A stretch of 64,000 nucleotides of DNA from Climacium dendroides (Eukaryota; Streptophyta; Bryopsida; Hypnales; Climaciaceae). The translations under genes and the position numbers were made by a program. The notes under the pieces were generated by a model that saw only the letters and a program-made list of their open reading frames with translations, ran no database searches and was not told the origin of the DNA. Every line of letters starts with the position of its first letter. Within the stretch, counting starts at the first letter, position 1. Below, piece after piece: positions 1-11,724 of the stretch. The stretch is from NCBI GenBank assembly GCA_950106755.1, contig OX467092.1:25744582-25808581 (forward strand), given 5' to 3'.

Positions 1-1350
1 CTCGCTGCTCAAATTCTTGCATTTCTTTGAGCAATCCTTGTGAACCTCCTGACTTTTCACGACCTAATTATCCCTCATTTCATTCAAGTTCAATTGTTGG
101 GTTCCAGAAACTTTTAAAAAAAAAGTCTAAATTGATTATTTCAGAACTTATCATTTTAGCTTCTCCCACACTTTTTGTTGCAAGGCATTTGCAACAACTA
201 AGAGTCTTGAATTTTCAGACTCTTGGATGTTGAATTCAACCCAGTGTTATCATTCATTCCTGACAAACAAAACATAATAACTACGTATCTAATCCGTTCT
301 TGACAACATCTAGCAGAGCTTTTCTTTCTCATCCTAACTTATGGTAGCATCTACTTAAAATATATTCAAAATATGTCACAATCTCTGGTTTTATTTGAAA
401 AACCAGTCGTCCATGTCTGACATTCCACATTCAAATCTTTTTAGAGTTGATGTACTTGAAGAAATCCACATTCAGCTGAATGATAAGTGTGATGCTTCTA
501 CAACTTTACAAGTGCTGATTAAATGCTCATCATGTACTTACCTACCTTTGTTTAAACTTAAGTGAAAAGAATTACATCACCTACAAATGAAAAGCAATTT
601 GCAGAGATGGGTAACAAGAACATACCTCTCTGTGAATGGAAACATAAAACTTCCCATACTCTGAGTTTGAGGTTTGCCATCTCCAACTGTCCTTCCTCGG
701 TGGACAAGCAGCTGGGTTCACATGTTACCAACTTTATCAATGCTTGAAATCCCAAAATATACAACTTTATCAATGCTTCAATTATCTCGAAAGCCTGATG
801 AGCAGTAGCTTCACACACCCAATTGTACTCAAAAAAGAACAACGCCAGCATAAACTTAAACTTCCAAGCATGAACATTTTCCAATTCACGTCCACACAGC
901 CACAACTTCAATCACTCTGCACCTGAGCTCAGGAAGGAATTCAAGAGAGTCAGAAAAATTACAATTTAGGACCCTCAATTCATGCCATTCAATTCACATC
1001 AATTTCTTCATTGAATGACAATCCCCTCATTCATTCAATTTGCCTTGTGTGGCTTCATTTTGGTGACTAGCTCTGCCATTACCACAAGTGACTTTCATCA
1101 TTCAATTGGAAGCAAGCAAGCAAACAGGATGTGCGAAATTAATTAATGAATGAAGGATGATGGAGATGGAGAAGGATTTGTATGTTACTCATGGCTGGAT
1201 TTGCATGCCCTAGTTTGTGTTTAAATTCCCCAAATTAAATCGGTAGCACACAATGCGTCACCATTCTGATGTACCCAACTGATGACTGCCATTCATCAGC
1301 TTGAGGATACCCTGCAACCCTAAATCTTTGAGATGGGCACCTTGGAATTT
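1..1350. other. Left-edge intergenic region, no gene supported
   Basis: Moderately AT-rich sequence without a gene I can support. The longest open frame is on the minus strand at 558-911 (117 codons). It is rich in Phe, Leu and Cys, has no recognisable domain and no convincing splice context. A GA-rich tract lies at 1378-1388 just beyond. The stretch could flank a gene lying outside the window to the left. Confidence 0.4.
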
Positions 1351-2189
1351 GAATGTGTTGTATTTATTCTCTGTAAGAGAGAGAGAGGGTGAAGCAATGT
1401 TCAAATGATCAAGAGTATGAAATTGAATGAAAATGAAATATGCTAAAAAGTATTAGTAGTATGTTGGAAACCTTCATCCTAATTTGACATTCTAGGATTG
1501 TATAATCAATTTTTTGAACACTGCAATTAATGATGATATTGTTGAGAATTATATGGGAAGAAACATGTGCAAATTTCTTTAGGAGGTGAGACATTTGCCA
1601 TGAATGTAAATATGAGAATTGGACAAAGTGTAGAAATTATGGCAATAGGAACAAGTCAGGCATCACTTGAGAGTTTGGAAAAAGTGTAAAACAATCCTCA
1701 AATGAAATTTTCTTGTGAGAACATTACTTAAAGTTTTGATAGATATGAAGTTTTTGAAGTAGTGCATGCTTCACTGAAAAAGAAACAACCAAAGCAAGTG
1801 GTGTATACAAATGGATGGAGATTAGATTAAGGGAGAATAACTACACAAATAGAAGCATATAGGGTTAAGGACAAAACAATCCATTAGTGATGAAGGGGTC
1901 CAATGTGCATAACTTGACTATTCTTGGTAACCTTTCAAAACTATCAAGAGATACTTAATCAATGTTGCTTATTTCAATCTTCATAATTCACACTATTGTC
2001 AAAGATGTGATTTTATGCAAGACATCTATCAATAAAATCATGATCTCTCGTAACTTTTGAGTACAATGAACCAATCCAACATTTTAAAGATACAACAAAT
2101 GAAAAGGATCAAAGGTTGTAAAAATACTTCAACATATAATCTTTTGACTAATCCTATGAGAGGCACCCCATTCTTAACTACCCCCATTT

Positions 2190-2560
2190 AGGCAATGTAG
2201 TTGCTCTCTTTCCGTGTAGGAAGAGATGAATAGTGATAAATTATAGTGTAGTTCTCAAAATGTTTGTGGCATATTACAATTGGCTATAAGATTCTCAATA
2301 TTGCAACCAACCCTTAATGGATTTTGCAACCAAGCCTTTGGTTGGAAAAAGGAAGGTCTACATGACCAATATGGGTTGAAGAAGAACTTTTGCGTAAAAA
2401 ATTCCTAATGATTATGTTTTTCAAAATAAAAACCACGGAAATTATGGAAATCTTCTTAACTCTATTTTTGCAATATAAAAATTTCCACTAAAAAATCCCA
2501 CTCTATAGATATATGTAATTGCTTAAATGGTAAAGAATGGGTTGCTTCCCCTAAAATTTA
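2190..2560 (+). repeat. Dispersed repeat, inverted partner of 49240-49610
   Basis: Reading the reverse complement of about 49240-49610 beside this stretch gives long runs of identity, including a block with GGAAGAGATGAA near the start and a block with GGTTGGAAA followed by GGAAGGTC. The two copies are in opposite orientation about 47 kb apart. I see no coding capacity or clear terminal repeats, so the class of element is unknown. The sequence between 1350 and 3400 otherwise shows only AT-rich DNA. Confidence 0.7.
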
Positions 2561-3419
2561 AATTACAATTAATTTTGAGTATCCCTACTTTCAACCTTCT
2601 CAAATGAAACATCCAATAATTATATAATCCCTCAAAACATTTATTACTCACTAATATTACTAAGGCCTCTTTCAAAATCTAATGAAAATGAAACAATATA
2701 TGTGAAGGTAATGCATGTCAAATTATCTTCTAAAACACCTTATCTTCCAAGTGTTTTCTAAGGTTATATATATATAAATGTTCAAGTATTTGATTTTATT
2801 ATTATTATTATTAAATTTCTATTTCAAATATAATAAAAATGATATATCAACCATATATAATGGAAAATCACAATATTATGCATGTTGCTTTTAATTAGTG
2901 TGTTGTAAACTAAATTTATAAAAATCATTAATTCCATTTATTAATATAATTTAAATCTATAATATTCAAACTAGCATTTTGAATATATGATGGTCTTTGG
3001 TTACACATTTAGTTGAACAAATTTTACATATGAAATCATGAATACATGTGATTCCATTTGGATAATTGTAATAAACATTTTGAAAGATAAAAGATCACCT
3101 CCAAAAAATGTTAAAGCAAATTTGAAATTTGATCATTATGATCTTGCAATTTCAAAAAATAGATTTGCAAGTTCTTCCTTCAATAGTTTGATATAGATAC
3201 CTTATAGTTAGATCTACCAAAAATAATAATAAAAATGAATTTTGCATTATTTTAGGAAATTTTGTTTTGGCACAATTTTGACATGAAAAATCAAAGAGCC
3301 ACAATGATTATACAATTCTAAAACATCATCATGTATCTTTTTAATTGTAGATGTGTCTTTTCCATTGCCAATTTTTTTTTTCTTGCCATACTTTTGACTA
3401 AACAATCCAAGCAAATTAT

Positions 3420-3900
3420 ACACACCATCACTCTAACTATTGTTAGAACTATCATATATAATTGGTACTTGAATTCCTAGTGGTGTCAAGATAATAGCTT
3501 CAGTTATTGCAAATGCTATTATTACAAACAATACCAAACATTTGAAGAGGATTCATTTGAAGTAACCAAAAAGATTCATATAAATCTTCTTGACAATTTT
3601 CTTTATAAATAAATGATTCTTTTTAACACCCAAAGGACCAACATGTTTAGAGGCCCAAAACTACTTCAAAATACTTGTCTTCAAAGCAAGGTCAAAATCT
3701 TCATCAATATTTACATTTTAACAAATTCAATTGTAGAATCCTTTAGTTAACTTGTTCAAGTACATCATCTCCAATTTTTAGAATGAATATCTCCATCAAT
3801 TGCAAGTTCAATGTGCCTAAATTTCAAAATGTAGGCTTTTCTAGCACTTCTAGAAGGTGAAGTTTTGTCTTTCAATAATTTTAGAAAAAACAAGTATGTC
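3420..3900 (-). pseudogene. Decayed ankyrin/PGG membrane-domain remnant
   Basis: On the minus strand a translation broken by stops reads ..KIVKK.., ..LFVIIAFAI.., matching the intact ankyrin/PGG protein of this window, which reads ENVKKL.. and LFVIVAFGI. The matching part of the intact gene is 16910-17170. The DNA also aligns directly: the block with AAATGCTATTATTACAAA here is AAATGCTACTATTACAAA at about 17060. Several in-frame stops and frame changes show it is not functional. The same unit recurs at 21.8, 37.2 and 56.7 kb. Confidence 0.7.
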
Positions 3901-3989
3901 CTATAACTTGTTCATTTTAGTCAATATGTTGGAAATTGGCATGAAAACATATGAAAAAAAATTTAAACAAAAAAAATTATATTCATTTA

Positions 3990-4330
3990 AAAAAAATGTA
4001 AAGCAGAAGGTAGTACTAAATGAAAAGAAAAACTAATTTGCTAATAAATTTTACTAGAAATTAAAAATTCTTAATCCCAATGGTGAGAATGTTATAATAA
4101 ATAATTATTATCCTTTATTTTTATTTTTATTTGAAAATTTTCAAAATTGAGAGTAAAAGAGGACTTTATATGTTTTTTCTTACTTCATTGCCCAAAAAAT
4201 AAAACTCCTTATAACTTTTATTTCATTATTAAAAATTCAATGGTTCAAAAGTTTTTAATCTATAAAATTCAAAATCCAATATTGAAACCCAATATTTAAA
4301 AAAATTTAGAATATATTTTTTGCTATTTGG
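3990..4330 (+). repeat. Continuation of the dispersed PGG-associated repeat
   Basis: This stretch lies directly beside the PGG remnant. It contains the block around CCCAATGGTGAGAATG and the block CTCCTTATAACTTTTATTTC. The first recurs at about 13.85 kb and, inverted, at 35.55 kb; the second recurs, inverted, at about 56.33 kb. Together with 3420-3900 it makes a roughly 0.9-kb unit that is inverted relative to 56.2-56.95 kb. Confidence 0.6.
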
Positions 4331-5114
4331 TTTGATATTGAAATTAAAAAAAAAAAACCTTCTAACTTTTACAATATTTATGGATGTTGAATTCATGATG
4401 CAATGGATTTGTTTACAAACAATTGTATATCCAATGCCATTTATTATAGTAATCAAACTTTTCCGATATTGAAGTATCCCTTAAGATTTTCAAACATGTG
4501 GAACAACTTGGTAGTTCTTCCAATTATTTGTACAAAAGCAAATAGGACTATTACCATGGTGTAAACTATCAATTTGGTTATCTTGGGGCCAACTCCAAGA
4601 GGGGCACATATTTTTTTTTATAGGTGTGCACTTGTTTATACAAATGATAAGTACCATTGGATATATAGGAGAGCAATTATGGGTTGTTTATAGGATGTTT
4701 ATGACTCCACTATGAATGGTTTTATAATGTTAGGGCAAATCACTTTATAAATTTACAAAAATTACAATTTCAATTAGAAAATTATAATTTAATTTAGGTT
4801 TCATTAATGTAGTGATTATGTCTGAAAATTAATAAATTTGACTGATTTTTTGGATGGAATTGGGGCCAAATATTGGATAATACCATTAGGCAACCAACAA
4901 AAATGGATTGATCTACCTTATATACCATCATGAGGGCTTTAACTTTTTTAGTTTTTAGTAGTTGTTCTAAACAATTTCTTCCTAGGGAATGACAAGCCCA
5001 AAGTTATAGAGCACTGTCATGCTACCAAATGCTTCCAATATACATAAATGTTGCAATCCAAGTAACACTTTAAAACTTCAAATAGCCTTTAGAGGCCCTT
5101 CACAGCTTAATCTC

Positions 5115-5822
5115 TAAAGATCCAAAACACTGTTTCTAGACATCATAGCAATTTTGGGCAGCTCACTACAAATGGAATTTTTATTTTTTTCTTTGAAAAT
5201 TTTACATAACATGTGCCTAAGGAGTAGCTTTAAGGTGCAACAATATTCATAACTTTGACTACATGGTTGAAAAGTTATTGCATAATATATAATTTCAACA
5301 TTCAATAGGCAACTTGGGTAGTCCAAAAAACTTCTTTGAAAATCACTTTTATAAGAAATAAAAATTTGGAATAGGTTCTCTAGATTTATATATATGTGAA
5401 AAGCTTTTAATTATTCCATTTAAATTAATGAGATGAACGTTATGAGGAGTTTTAGTTTGTGGGTAGGTATGGAGATTCTATACTATCCACAAACTAAAAC
5501 TCTTCATAGCTTTCATCTCATTAATCACAATGAAATGATTTAAATATTTCTACAAATATGTAAGTCTAGAAAATAAATTTCAAATTTTTATTTCTTATAA
5601 AAGTAAATTTTAATGACATTTTTTGGGTTGCCCATTGAATGTTGAAAATTACATATCATGCAATAACTTTTTAACCATGTAGTTAAAAGTTTTGAAAATT
5701 GTTGCACCTTAAAGCTACTCCTTGGGTACATGTTTTGTGAAATTTTCAAAGAAAAAAATAAAAATTCCATTTGTAGTGACTTGTTCAAAATCACTATAAT
5801 GCCAAAAAACAATATTTGAAAA
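5115..5822. mobile_element. Foldback element with ~340-bp inverted arms
   Basis: The left arm (about 5115-5463) and the reverse complement of the right arm (about 5484-5822) match along their whole length. The inner ends read GTTTTAGTTTGTGGGTAG and, reversed, GTTTTAGTTTGTGGATAG, and the outer parts share CACTACAAATGGAATTTTTA. The loop is only about 20 bp. The minus-strand ORFs at 5114-5326 and 5588-5812 are products of the arms. The inner part of the arm, around CTCATTAATCAAAATGGAAT, is dispersed singly at about 13.99-14.05, 14.17 and 35.35-35.45 kb. Confidence 0.85.
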
Positions 5823-5829
5823 TTCAGAG

Positions 5830-7240
5830 GTTAATAGACTCACTACGCTTTACTTTTAATATCACTTGAATCACCCATAGCATTAGTTCCCATTTTCTAA
5901 CTCATGTTGTCAAATCTTAGTCTCTAGGATTACTAATACACACTCCGCATATAACCCCAAGCATGTCATTTGGTGACATGAGGGTGGAATTTTCATTGAT
6001 ATTCAAGCACTTGGTGGAGGCACTACTCTTCACCAGTGCTAACCATCCTTGAATGTCACTTCATTTCATACTAAGCCCATTGTGTATTTGTTACCTTCAC
6101 GTTATAACTAATTGGGACTCATAACTTGAGACACATCGAAAATAGTCTAATAAGGAGCAAGACTCCATCCAATTGGTGCCACGGGATACATATAAGTATT
6201 TTATGGTGCCTTGGACCCAATGATGAAGTTGCATCACCAATTTTGAGTCACTAGGACTCATGAGGCTTTAAGAGGGAATGAGAAAGAAGAACAACCCTTT
6301 CTATAGTACTTTTGTGGAATTCAGCAAACCTCCTTTTGTAAGTCAAAGGAACTTCCAAAATCCACTTTGATTTTGGAAGACCACTCATTTCCAACCGAAA
6401 TCACTAAGTTACGACCTTGTTTGAATTTCCAAATTTCCAAACAACTTAATTTTGTGGCTAGAGTTTTTAATCCTATATGTGAGTCCATTTTGGATATCTA
6501 CACGACAAGTAAATGCCAATGGACTACTCACTTGTCTCATTTGGCCAAGTTCTTACAAAATTATGGCCCTCCAGAGATTTGGGTTCATTAGGAGAAGTGT
6601 CATGCTTTCACCACAATCTTTCTTTTGGCCATAATTTTGGGCTTGTAGTTTAAAACCTTGTAATTCTTATCAATATTATTTTTTTGTGTATTTATCTATT
6701 CAATGATATACTACATGTCATATTTCTATGAAGGATTCATTGGGAACTTCTCACTCCTAGCCCTTAAATGTTTTAGCGCCACCGAGACATTGTTAGCTCT
6801 GAATGGCCATAATTTCTAGCCAATTAATTCAAATCACACGTTCTTTAGACAGTTGGAAGTGTCTTCTCAAGGGCTTTTCAAGAATGTATGATAATTTACC
6901 ATGATTTTCTAATCCAAGGCACTATTGCATCCTATTTGCTTGAGAGTCACTTGTTTTTCCCTTCTTAAACTTTTGCAAGGTTGGGGAAGTCACCCCCAAG
7001 GTCCCCCTTCCTCACTAAGCACTTTGGGCACCCCCAAAAGATAGTTGTGTGACAATAAATGTTAGTTTTGAAGGGTTTTCTTTTGTTAAGTCAAATATTA
7101 AGAGAGTATAAGGCTAAGACATTATTTTAGAACATCTCTATTGACACATGCTATACTGCCATGGCAAATGGTTTTCTAAGCCTAATGTGTTCCACCAATT
7201 AGAGATTTGTGAATTTGTCAACGCAATTGTAACAAAAACT
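5830..7240. other. Intergenic stretch, nothing recognised
   Basis: Less AT-rich than its surroundings. Open frames at 6367-6591 and 6452-6634 on the plus strand overlap in different frames, and neither shows a recognisable domain. I see no repeats with clear ends here. Confidence 0.4.
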
Positions 7241-7254
7241 TGCACCTTTATATA

Positions 7255-7425
7255 ATTATATAATAAAAAGTTAATGGTTTGGTCCTTTTAACAAGGACAA
7301 AGTGGGGTTTGGGTCACACTTCAAGCTATAGTGTCTTACACATTTGATTTGCGCCTCTATATAATAAAAAGTTAATGGTTTGGTCCTTTTAGCAAGGGCA
7401 AAGTGGGGTTTGGGTCACAACATTG
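7255..7425 (+). repeat. Direct duplication, two ~65-bp copies
   Basis: The block beginning AAAAAGTTAATGGTTTGGTC and continuing through AAAGTGGGGTTTGGGTCACA occurs at about 7264-7320 and again at about 7367-7421, with only a few substitutions. The offset is about 103 bp. Confidence 0.85.
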
Positions 7426-7814
7426 CAAGCCATTGCATTGGTTGTGCACCCAATCTACCCACCCACAATTTAATCAAATGCAAGAGTTGGTGAAAAATTG
7501 ATTGTGCATATGACCCATATCATTGCAAGCCCCTGTTTAGTGCATTTAAAATTCACATTTTGTTGTGCATAGGTGGGGACATGGTATCTAAGAGGGCCTG
7601 TCTTTTACATTTTGTTGTGCCAAATTTATTTTTTTACATCATTTCCCCATTTGTTGGTTGGAGATGCTCATAATAGATTACAAGGGGCAACTAGTTTCAA
7701 TACATCCTAAAAGTGATTTTCTCTTAAAAGTAACGTGATTTGGAAACTTCTCAAACAAGAACTTTGGTTTGAGGAGTACATAATACTACTAAGGACAAAC
7801 TTCCATGTAGAATC

Positions 7815-8163
7815 AAGGCCGGTGAAGCCTACCGATTGCCGGTAGAATGGGAGTTCCAGAAAAACAAGACACCCATTCCATCAATGATCAACAAGCTCCA
7901 TTGCACTTTGACTCTCTATGGAAACTCATCCTATGGTAGGAACACCCAACCCCCAAAGCACCACCTCATCATGCTCATCTCCTCCATCAATATGCACCTA
8001 CTATTGAAGAAATGGTTTCACAAACATTAAACAAAAACTTTGAACCCTCGTTCATAGCTTTTGTACAGCAGCTAGATGATGCAGTCTTTGATGATGCAGT
8101 CTTTGATGATGCATTCTTTGGTGCCTGGAAATCTCCTTCATTTGCAAATCAGAATATGTAAAA
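7815..8163 (+). pseudogene. Coding-like remnant with DDAVF repeats
   Basis: One plus-strand frame from about 7815 (..AGEAYRLPVEWEFQKN..) shifts near 7875 into a second frame that is open, apart from one TAG near 7935, to a TAA at 8161-8163. The second frame contains VSQTLNKNFEPSF, then three tandem copies of a 15-bp unit encoding DDAVF (the last DDAFF), then FGAWKSPSFANQNM and a stop. Amino-acid composition and frame length look like a former exon. I do not recognise the family. The frameshift and internal stop argue against function. Confidence 0.45.
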
Positions 8164-8219
8164 TCTGACCAGTCTAAAATTAGAAAAGTGCACAAGAGTG
8201 CATTCAAAATGCAATTTTA

Positions 8220-8670
8220 GGGTTCCTACCTTGATGTTTTCAGAAGGCACAGTTTTAAATCAGAAGGCCTGCTGCAAATGGATGGCACAATTGAGACCGC
8301 ATAAGTTAATGAGTCTCTCCACTTCCGTGCTCTTTCTGACTGAAAAAATTAGGACAGTTCTTCTGGCCCCTGATGTTCTTTCTGAGAGCCACTGACCATG
8401 GGTTGGGCCTCAAGTTCCTCAAGCCCTAATCTAGAAGGAAGCAGCGTCTCCATTCCTGGCTGTGAAGAATGCAACTCCCTGAGATTTCTTTGAAGGTGGC
8501 TGAACTTCCTGAGCTTGTTGGGCCTTGCTCCAACCTTTGCTTCCAATGAGTTACTTTGGATCCCTGTCCCACATAACTCAATCAAACCCATGCATCTCCA
8601 GTGGACATCAATCACCATCGTTGATACCCATTTTCCACAGTTCTGTGGAGTCACAAAAATCACCCTCCCA
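8220..8670 (-). pseudogene. Decayed copy of PDI-like exon 3 and intron 2
   Basis: The DNA aligns with about 26060-26410 of the PDI-like gene in this window, in the same orientation. Shared blocks include CCCTAATCT, GAAGAATGCAACTCC (GAAGAATGCAACATCC in the gene) and ATCAATCACCATCGTTGATA, the last lying in intron 2 of the parent. In one minus frame it reads SRLGLEELEAQP against ARLGFEKTAKP of the intact protein. The splice sites and reading frame are damaged. Because intron sequence is included, this was copied as DNA and not from a spliced message. Confidence 0.8.
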
Positions 8671-8754
8671 CAGTCAGCCTTAGCTGACATTTGGGGGGGG
8701 AGCGAGAAAAAAATGGAATAAAAGGTTTTAATCCAAATTAAACTGTGCAAATTT

Positions 8755-9205
8755 GTATTAGACTACTGTTGTGAGTGTTGTCATCTCAGGCTCCTGCAAA
8801 GGAGGTCACCGCTACTAAACCCCAACATACTGTAACATCTGTATGTTAGTATCGTATATACAACTACTGTCGGGACACGCTCAACAATCTCGTGGTTCAC
8901 AGGCACTAAATCCCGGAATACGCGCAATCGCAGCAGAGTTGCGGCATGGGAAAATTCAAAATACGTAGCGGGGAGTCATTCTCTCCTGCACCGCGAGCAC
9001 TGGATCGGTGACGTGAGTGTCGTCGGATCCCATAACTTCTTGTAAATGGCCCAGCAACAATGTAAAATAGAAATAAGACGCTCCACAAGCTTGTGCTCAA
9101 GCTAGCAATTAAGCTTCGGACCGGAAGACAAAATATGAAGAACCTGCGGAAAGAAATGTTCAACCTCACGACAGAAACTCAATGCATCTGCTTCAAATTC
9201 ACAAG
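8755..9205 (-). pseudogene. Copy of ankyrin/PGG gene exon 1 and leader
   Basis: This stretch matches 18840-18900 plus 19137-19560, the 5' end of the intact ankyrin/PGG gene, at roughly 85-90% by eye. The copy of exon 1 is at 8986-9033 and still encodes MGSDDTHVTDPVLAVQ (MGSDDTHVTDPELPVQ in the gene). The splice donor has become CAG/GAGAGA instead of CAG/GTATGA, so normal splicing would fail. It lacks the 236-bp MITE present in the parental intron and so shows the ancestral empty site at about 8796-8802. It lies next to the PDI-derived remnant. Confidence 0.85.
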
Positions 9206-9684
9206 GGGCTCATAGTGGGTTCCTTGTGAGAGAAACTCGCGAAGTCCTCCCTTCCTCAGCAAAAAGTTTCCCTATGTGCTGTTCTAGGAGCACAAGTAGG
9301 CTTGGCATTAGGGTTGGACGGGGTTGGACGGAGGTAAGTCTGTTCTGAGAGGCTCCATCAACAAGTGAGCTCGATCAATTCGGCCTCTCAGTGAACTTCT
9401 AATTAGTTATTTTCTTTAATACATGTAACTTTTTTTTCAAGAAGATTCACCTGTTGGTGAAATGAGAACTATTCTTATTAGAATTTTCAGTGCATGAATT
9501 TTTCAAATTTCTAGTATTCTCCAAGTGAAATATACATTGATTGAAACATGACTTCAAATTTTTAGTTTTCTTATGATTAACTAAAAAAATCTCCAATAAC
9601 TATGAAAAAATTGAAACATCTAACAAATGTTTCGGTCATTTTTTAATCGATGCCTTCATATTATTTTTTATGATTTCTTGTAGA

Positions 9685-9796
9685 TTTTTCAAGTGTTGTT
9701 TCAAACACGTGAAAATATAGAATCTTCAAACACATGAAAATTTTTCAAGTGTTGTTTCAAGCACGTGAAAATATAGAATCTTCAAACACATGAAAA
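9685..9796 (+). repeat. Two tandem 56-bp units
   Basis: Two copies of a unit starting TTTTTCAAGTGTTGTTTCAA lie head to tail at 9685-9740 and 9741-9796 and are almost identical. Confidence 0.9.
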
Positions 9797-10037
9797 TGTA
9801 AAATCATACTTTAGTTAATAATATTAATATGAAGTTGTATTAATATTATTGTTTATTTAAAAGACATCTTTATTACATGTGATACAATTTTGCAATTCAT
9901 TTGTTGAAATATTTGAAATGTCTGCTCTTAAAGCGACCATTTAAAACTACCTAATTCATCAGTGAGAATAATAGATATTTCAAGTTTTTATAAATTCTTA
10001 TTTTAAAATTGTAAATTCTATTTACTAAAAGATCTTG

Positions 10038-10130
<93 letters not shown>
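10038..10130 (+). repeat. Poly-A plus (TA)n microsatellite
   Basis: A run of 17 A is followed by about 77 bp of pure TA dinucleotide. The minus-strand ORF reading MYIYIYIY.. is an artefact of this tract. A Helitron-like 3' end lies 15 bp further on. Confidence 0.95.
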
Positions 10131-10133
<3 letters not shown>

Positions 10134-10144
10134 CTTAAATTACA

Positions 10145-10450
10145 CTAGTATACCTTGTGTTGTTGCCATTCCCAAAATAAACATAAAACTTAAAATTTTT
10201 AATTTTATTAAAACAATTCAATAACATGTACACCATTTTGTGAGAAGTTGTATATTTGGTAAGGATCAAAATATTATGTACAAAGAAATGCAAGGGTTTT
10301 AGGGTGAAGCAATTGCATTCTATATATAGAATTTTCTATTCATGTCAATTTCATGGCATTTGGACGTATGGTGAGAAATATATGAATTTTTATAAATTAA
10401 AAAATTAAATTAAATTATCTTTTATTTTGGAAAAATCATAGCTTTCACAT
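10145..10450 (-). mobile_element. Helitron-like element, family 2, 3' end at 10145
   Basis: Read on the minus strand the sequence ends GGCAACAACACAAGG, then TATACTAG, followed by T outside. This is the same terminus as at 15586-15612 (plus) and 20614 (minus). CTAG followed by T is the hallmark 3' end of Helitrons. Only the 3' end is placed; the 5' limit (about 10450 here) is a guess from where similarity to other copies fades. Confidence 0.5.
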
Positions 10451-10649
10451 GATATGTCGACAAATATTATCTAAAGTTCAAAGTTTTAATTAATTAAAAA
10501 ATATATTTTTTTCTTTTAATTGTGGCAAAGGTAGGAGGAACACTAAAAACCAAGGATTGTTAGAAATCTCTCTAAAAAGACAAAGCACAAGCTTCCTTGC
10601 AAAGCACTTGGGCATACTATAGAATTAATTTTGAATTTCAAGTTTTTTA

Positions 10650-11530
10650 GGTTACTACAATACATATTTTTCTGTACAAATGTGAAAGTGTACAAAGTGG
10701 TTGACCAAGCCAAAATTGCATTGACTCTAGTTCAAAATTGAATGTGCACAACCCTAATTAAGTAGGAAAGGTGTACAAGAGAAATAAACCCTAAAGCACT
10801 TTGACATCCAATTTAAGGATAACAAACAAATTGCAAATCATTTTTATTTCTCATTATCACTTGGATTAAAGCCATCTTAATTCATGGGCATACTTTATCA
10901 AATTGTTGTTCTCTCTAATGGATGGATTTTGTGTTACTGTAGTACATATTTTTCTAAAATTACCAAAGAAGTGTGCAAAGTAGTTAAGCAAGCCAAAATT
11001 ACATTGACTCTAGTTCAAAATTAAATGTGCAAAAGTGACAACATAGATTTAATGAATAGAAAAATTTGAAATAATGATCATATCAAGTAAAACTCATTTC
11101 AATTCCATCGCAACAAATTTTACTAAAAAGTCACAATTTCTTGCTTGTAATTGAATTTCAAAGTAATTTTAAATTTGTGCTTGATCAATTTATTTTCTAT
11201 ACCCCCCCAAATTAGTTTGGAGCGTCTAATAGCAAATATAAATTCAAAATTTTTAATTTTTATCATGTGTGACAAATAAAATAATATTTAAAGTTTTTTT
11301 TCAAGGATGAGCTAGTTAGTTCCTAAACAATGACCCTAATTAATTAGAAGAGGAGTACAAGATAAATTAACCTTCAAGCACTTCAATTTCTAATTAAAGG
11401 ATGACAAACACATTAGAAATCATTTATGTTTCTCAATATTGCTTGGATTAGAGCCATCCTAATTCGTAGACATACTTTATCAAGTTGTTGTCTTTTTTAA
11501 TGGTTGATTTTTGTGTTACTATAGTACATA
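10650..11530 (+). repeat. Tandem duplication (~287-bp unit) with an insertion
   Basis: Unit 1 runs from about 10650 to 10937 and unit 2 from about 10938. They share ATTGACTCTAGTTCAAAATT and, further on, TCTAATGGATGGATTTTGTG-like blocks, ending with GTTACTGTAGTACATATT. Unit 2 is interrupted by roughly 290 bp of unrelated sequence (about 11035-11326). The insertion is flanked by TGAC on both sides, a possible target duplication. Confidence 0.7.
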
Positions 11531-11724
11531 TTACTTTAATTTTTTACTAATTTAATCAAACTTATGATTAATGAATATATTTTAGTACAAATAAATTTAG
11601 TTTCAAAGACTCTCTACTTAGTCAAATGAGAATTCTTTTGAGAATTTTTGTTATAAGAATTTAAAAAAAAATTAAATTTGTTTATATAAGATAGGTTGTT
11701 ATTTGTTTTATTTTGTTTGATATT

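Noticed and set aside
558..911. 117-codon minus ORF as a gene
   Set aside because: There is no recognisable domain, no splice context, and the composition is unlike the real genes here.
9951..10133. Minus ORF reading MYIYIYIYIY..
   Set aside because: It is a translation of the TA microsatellite; the same applies to the ORF at 15171-15365.
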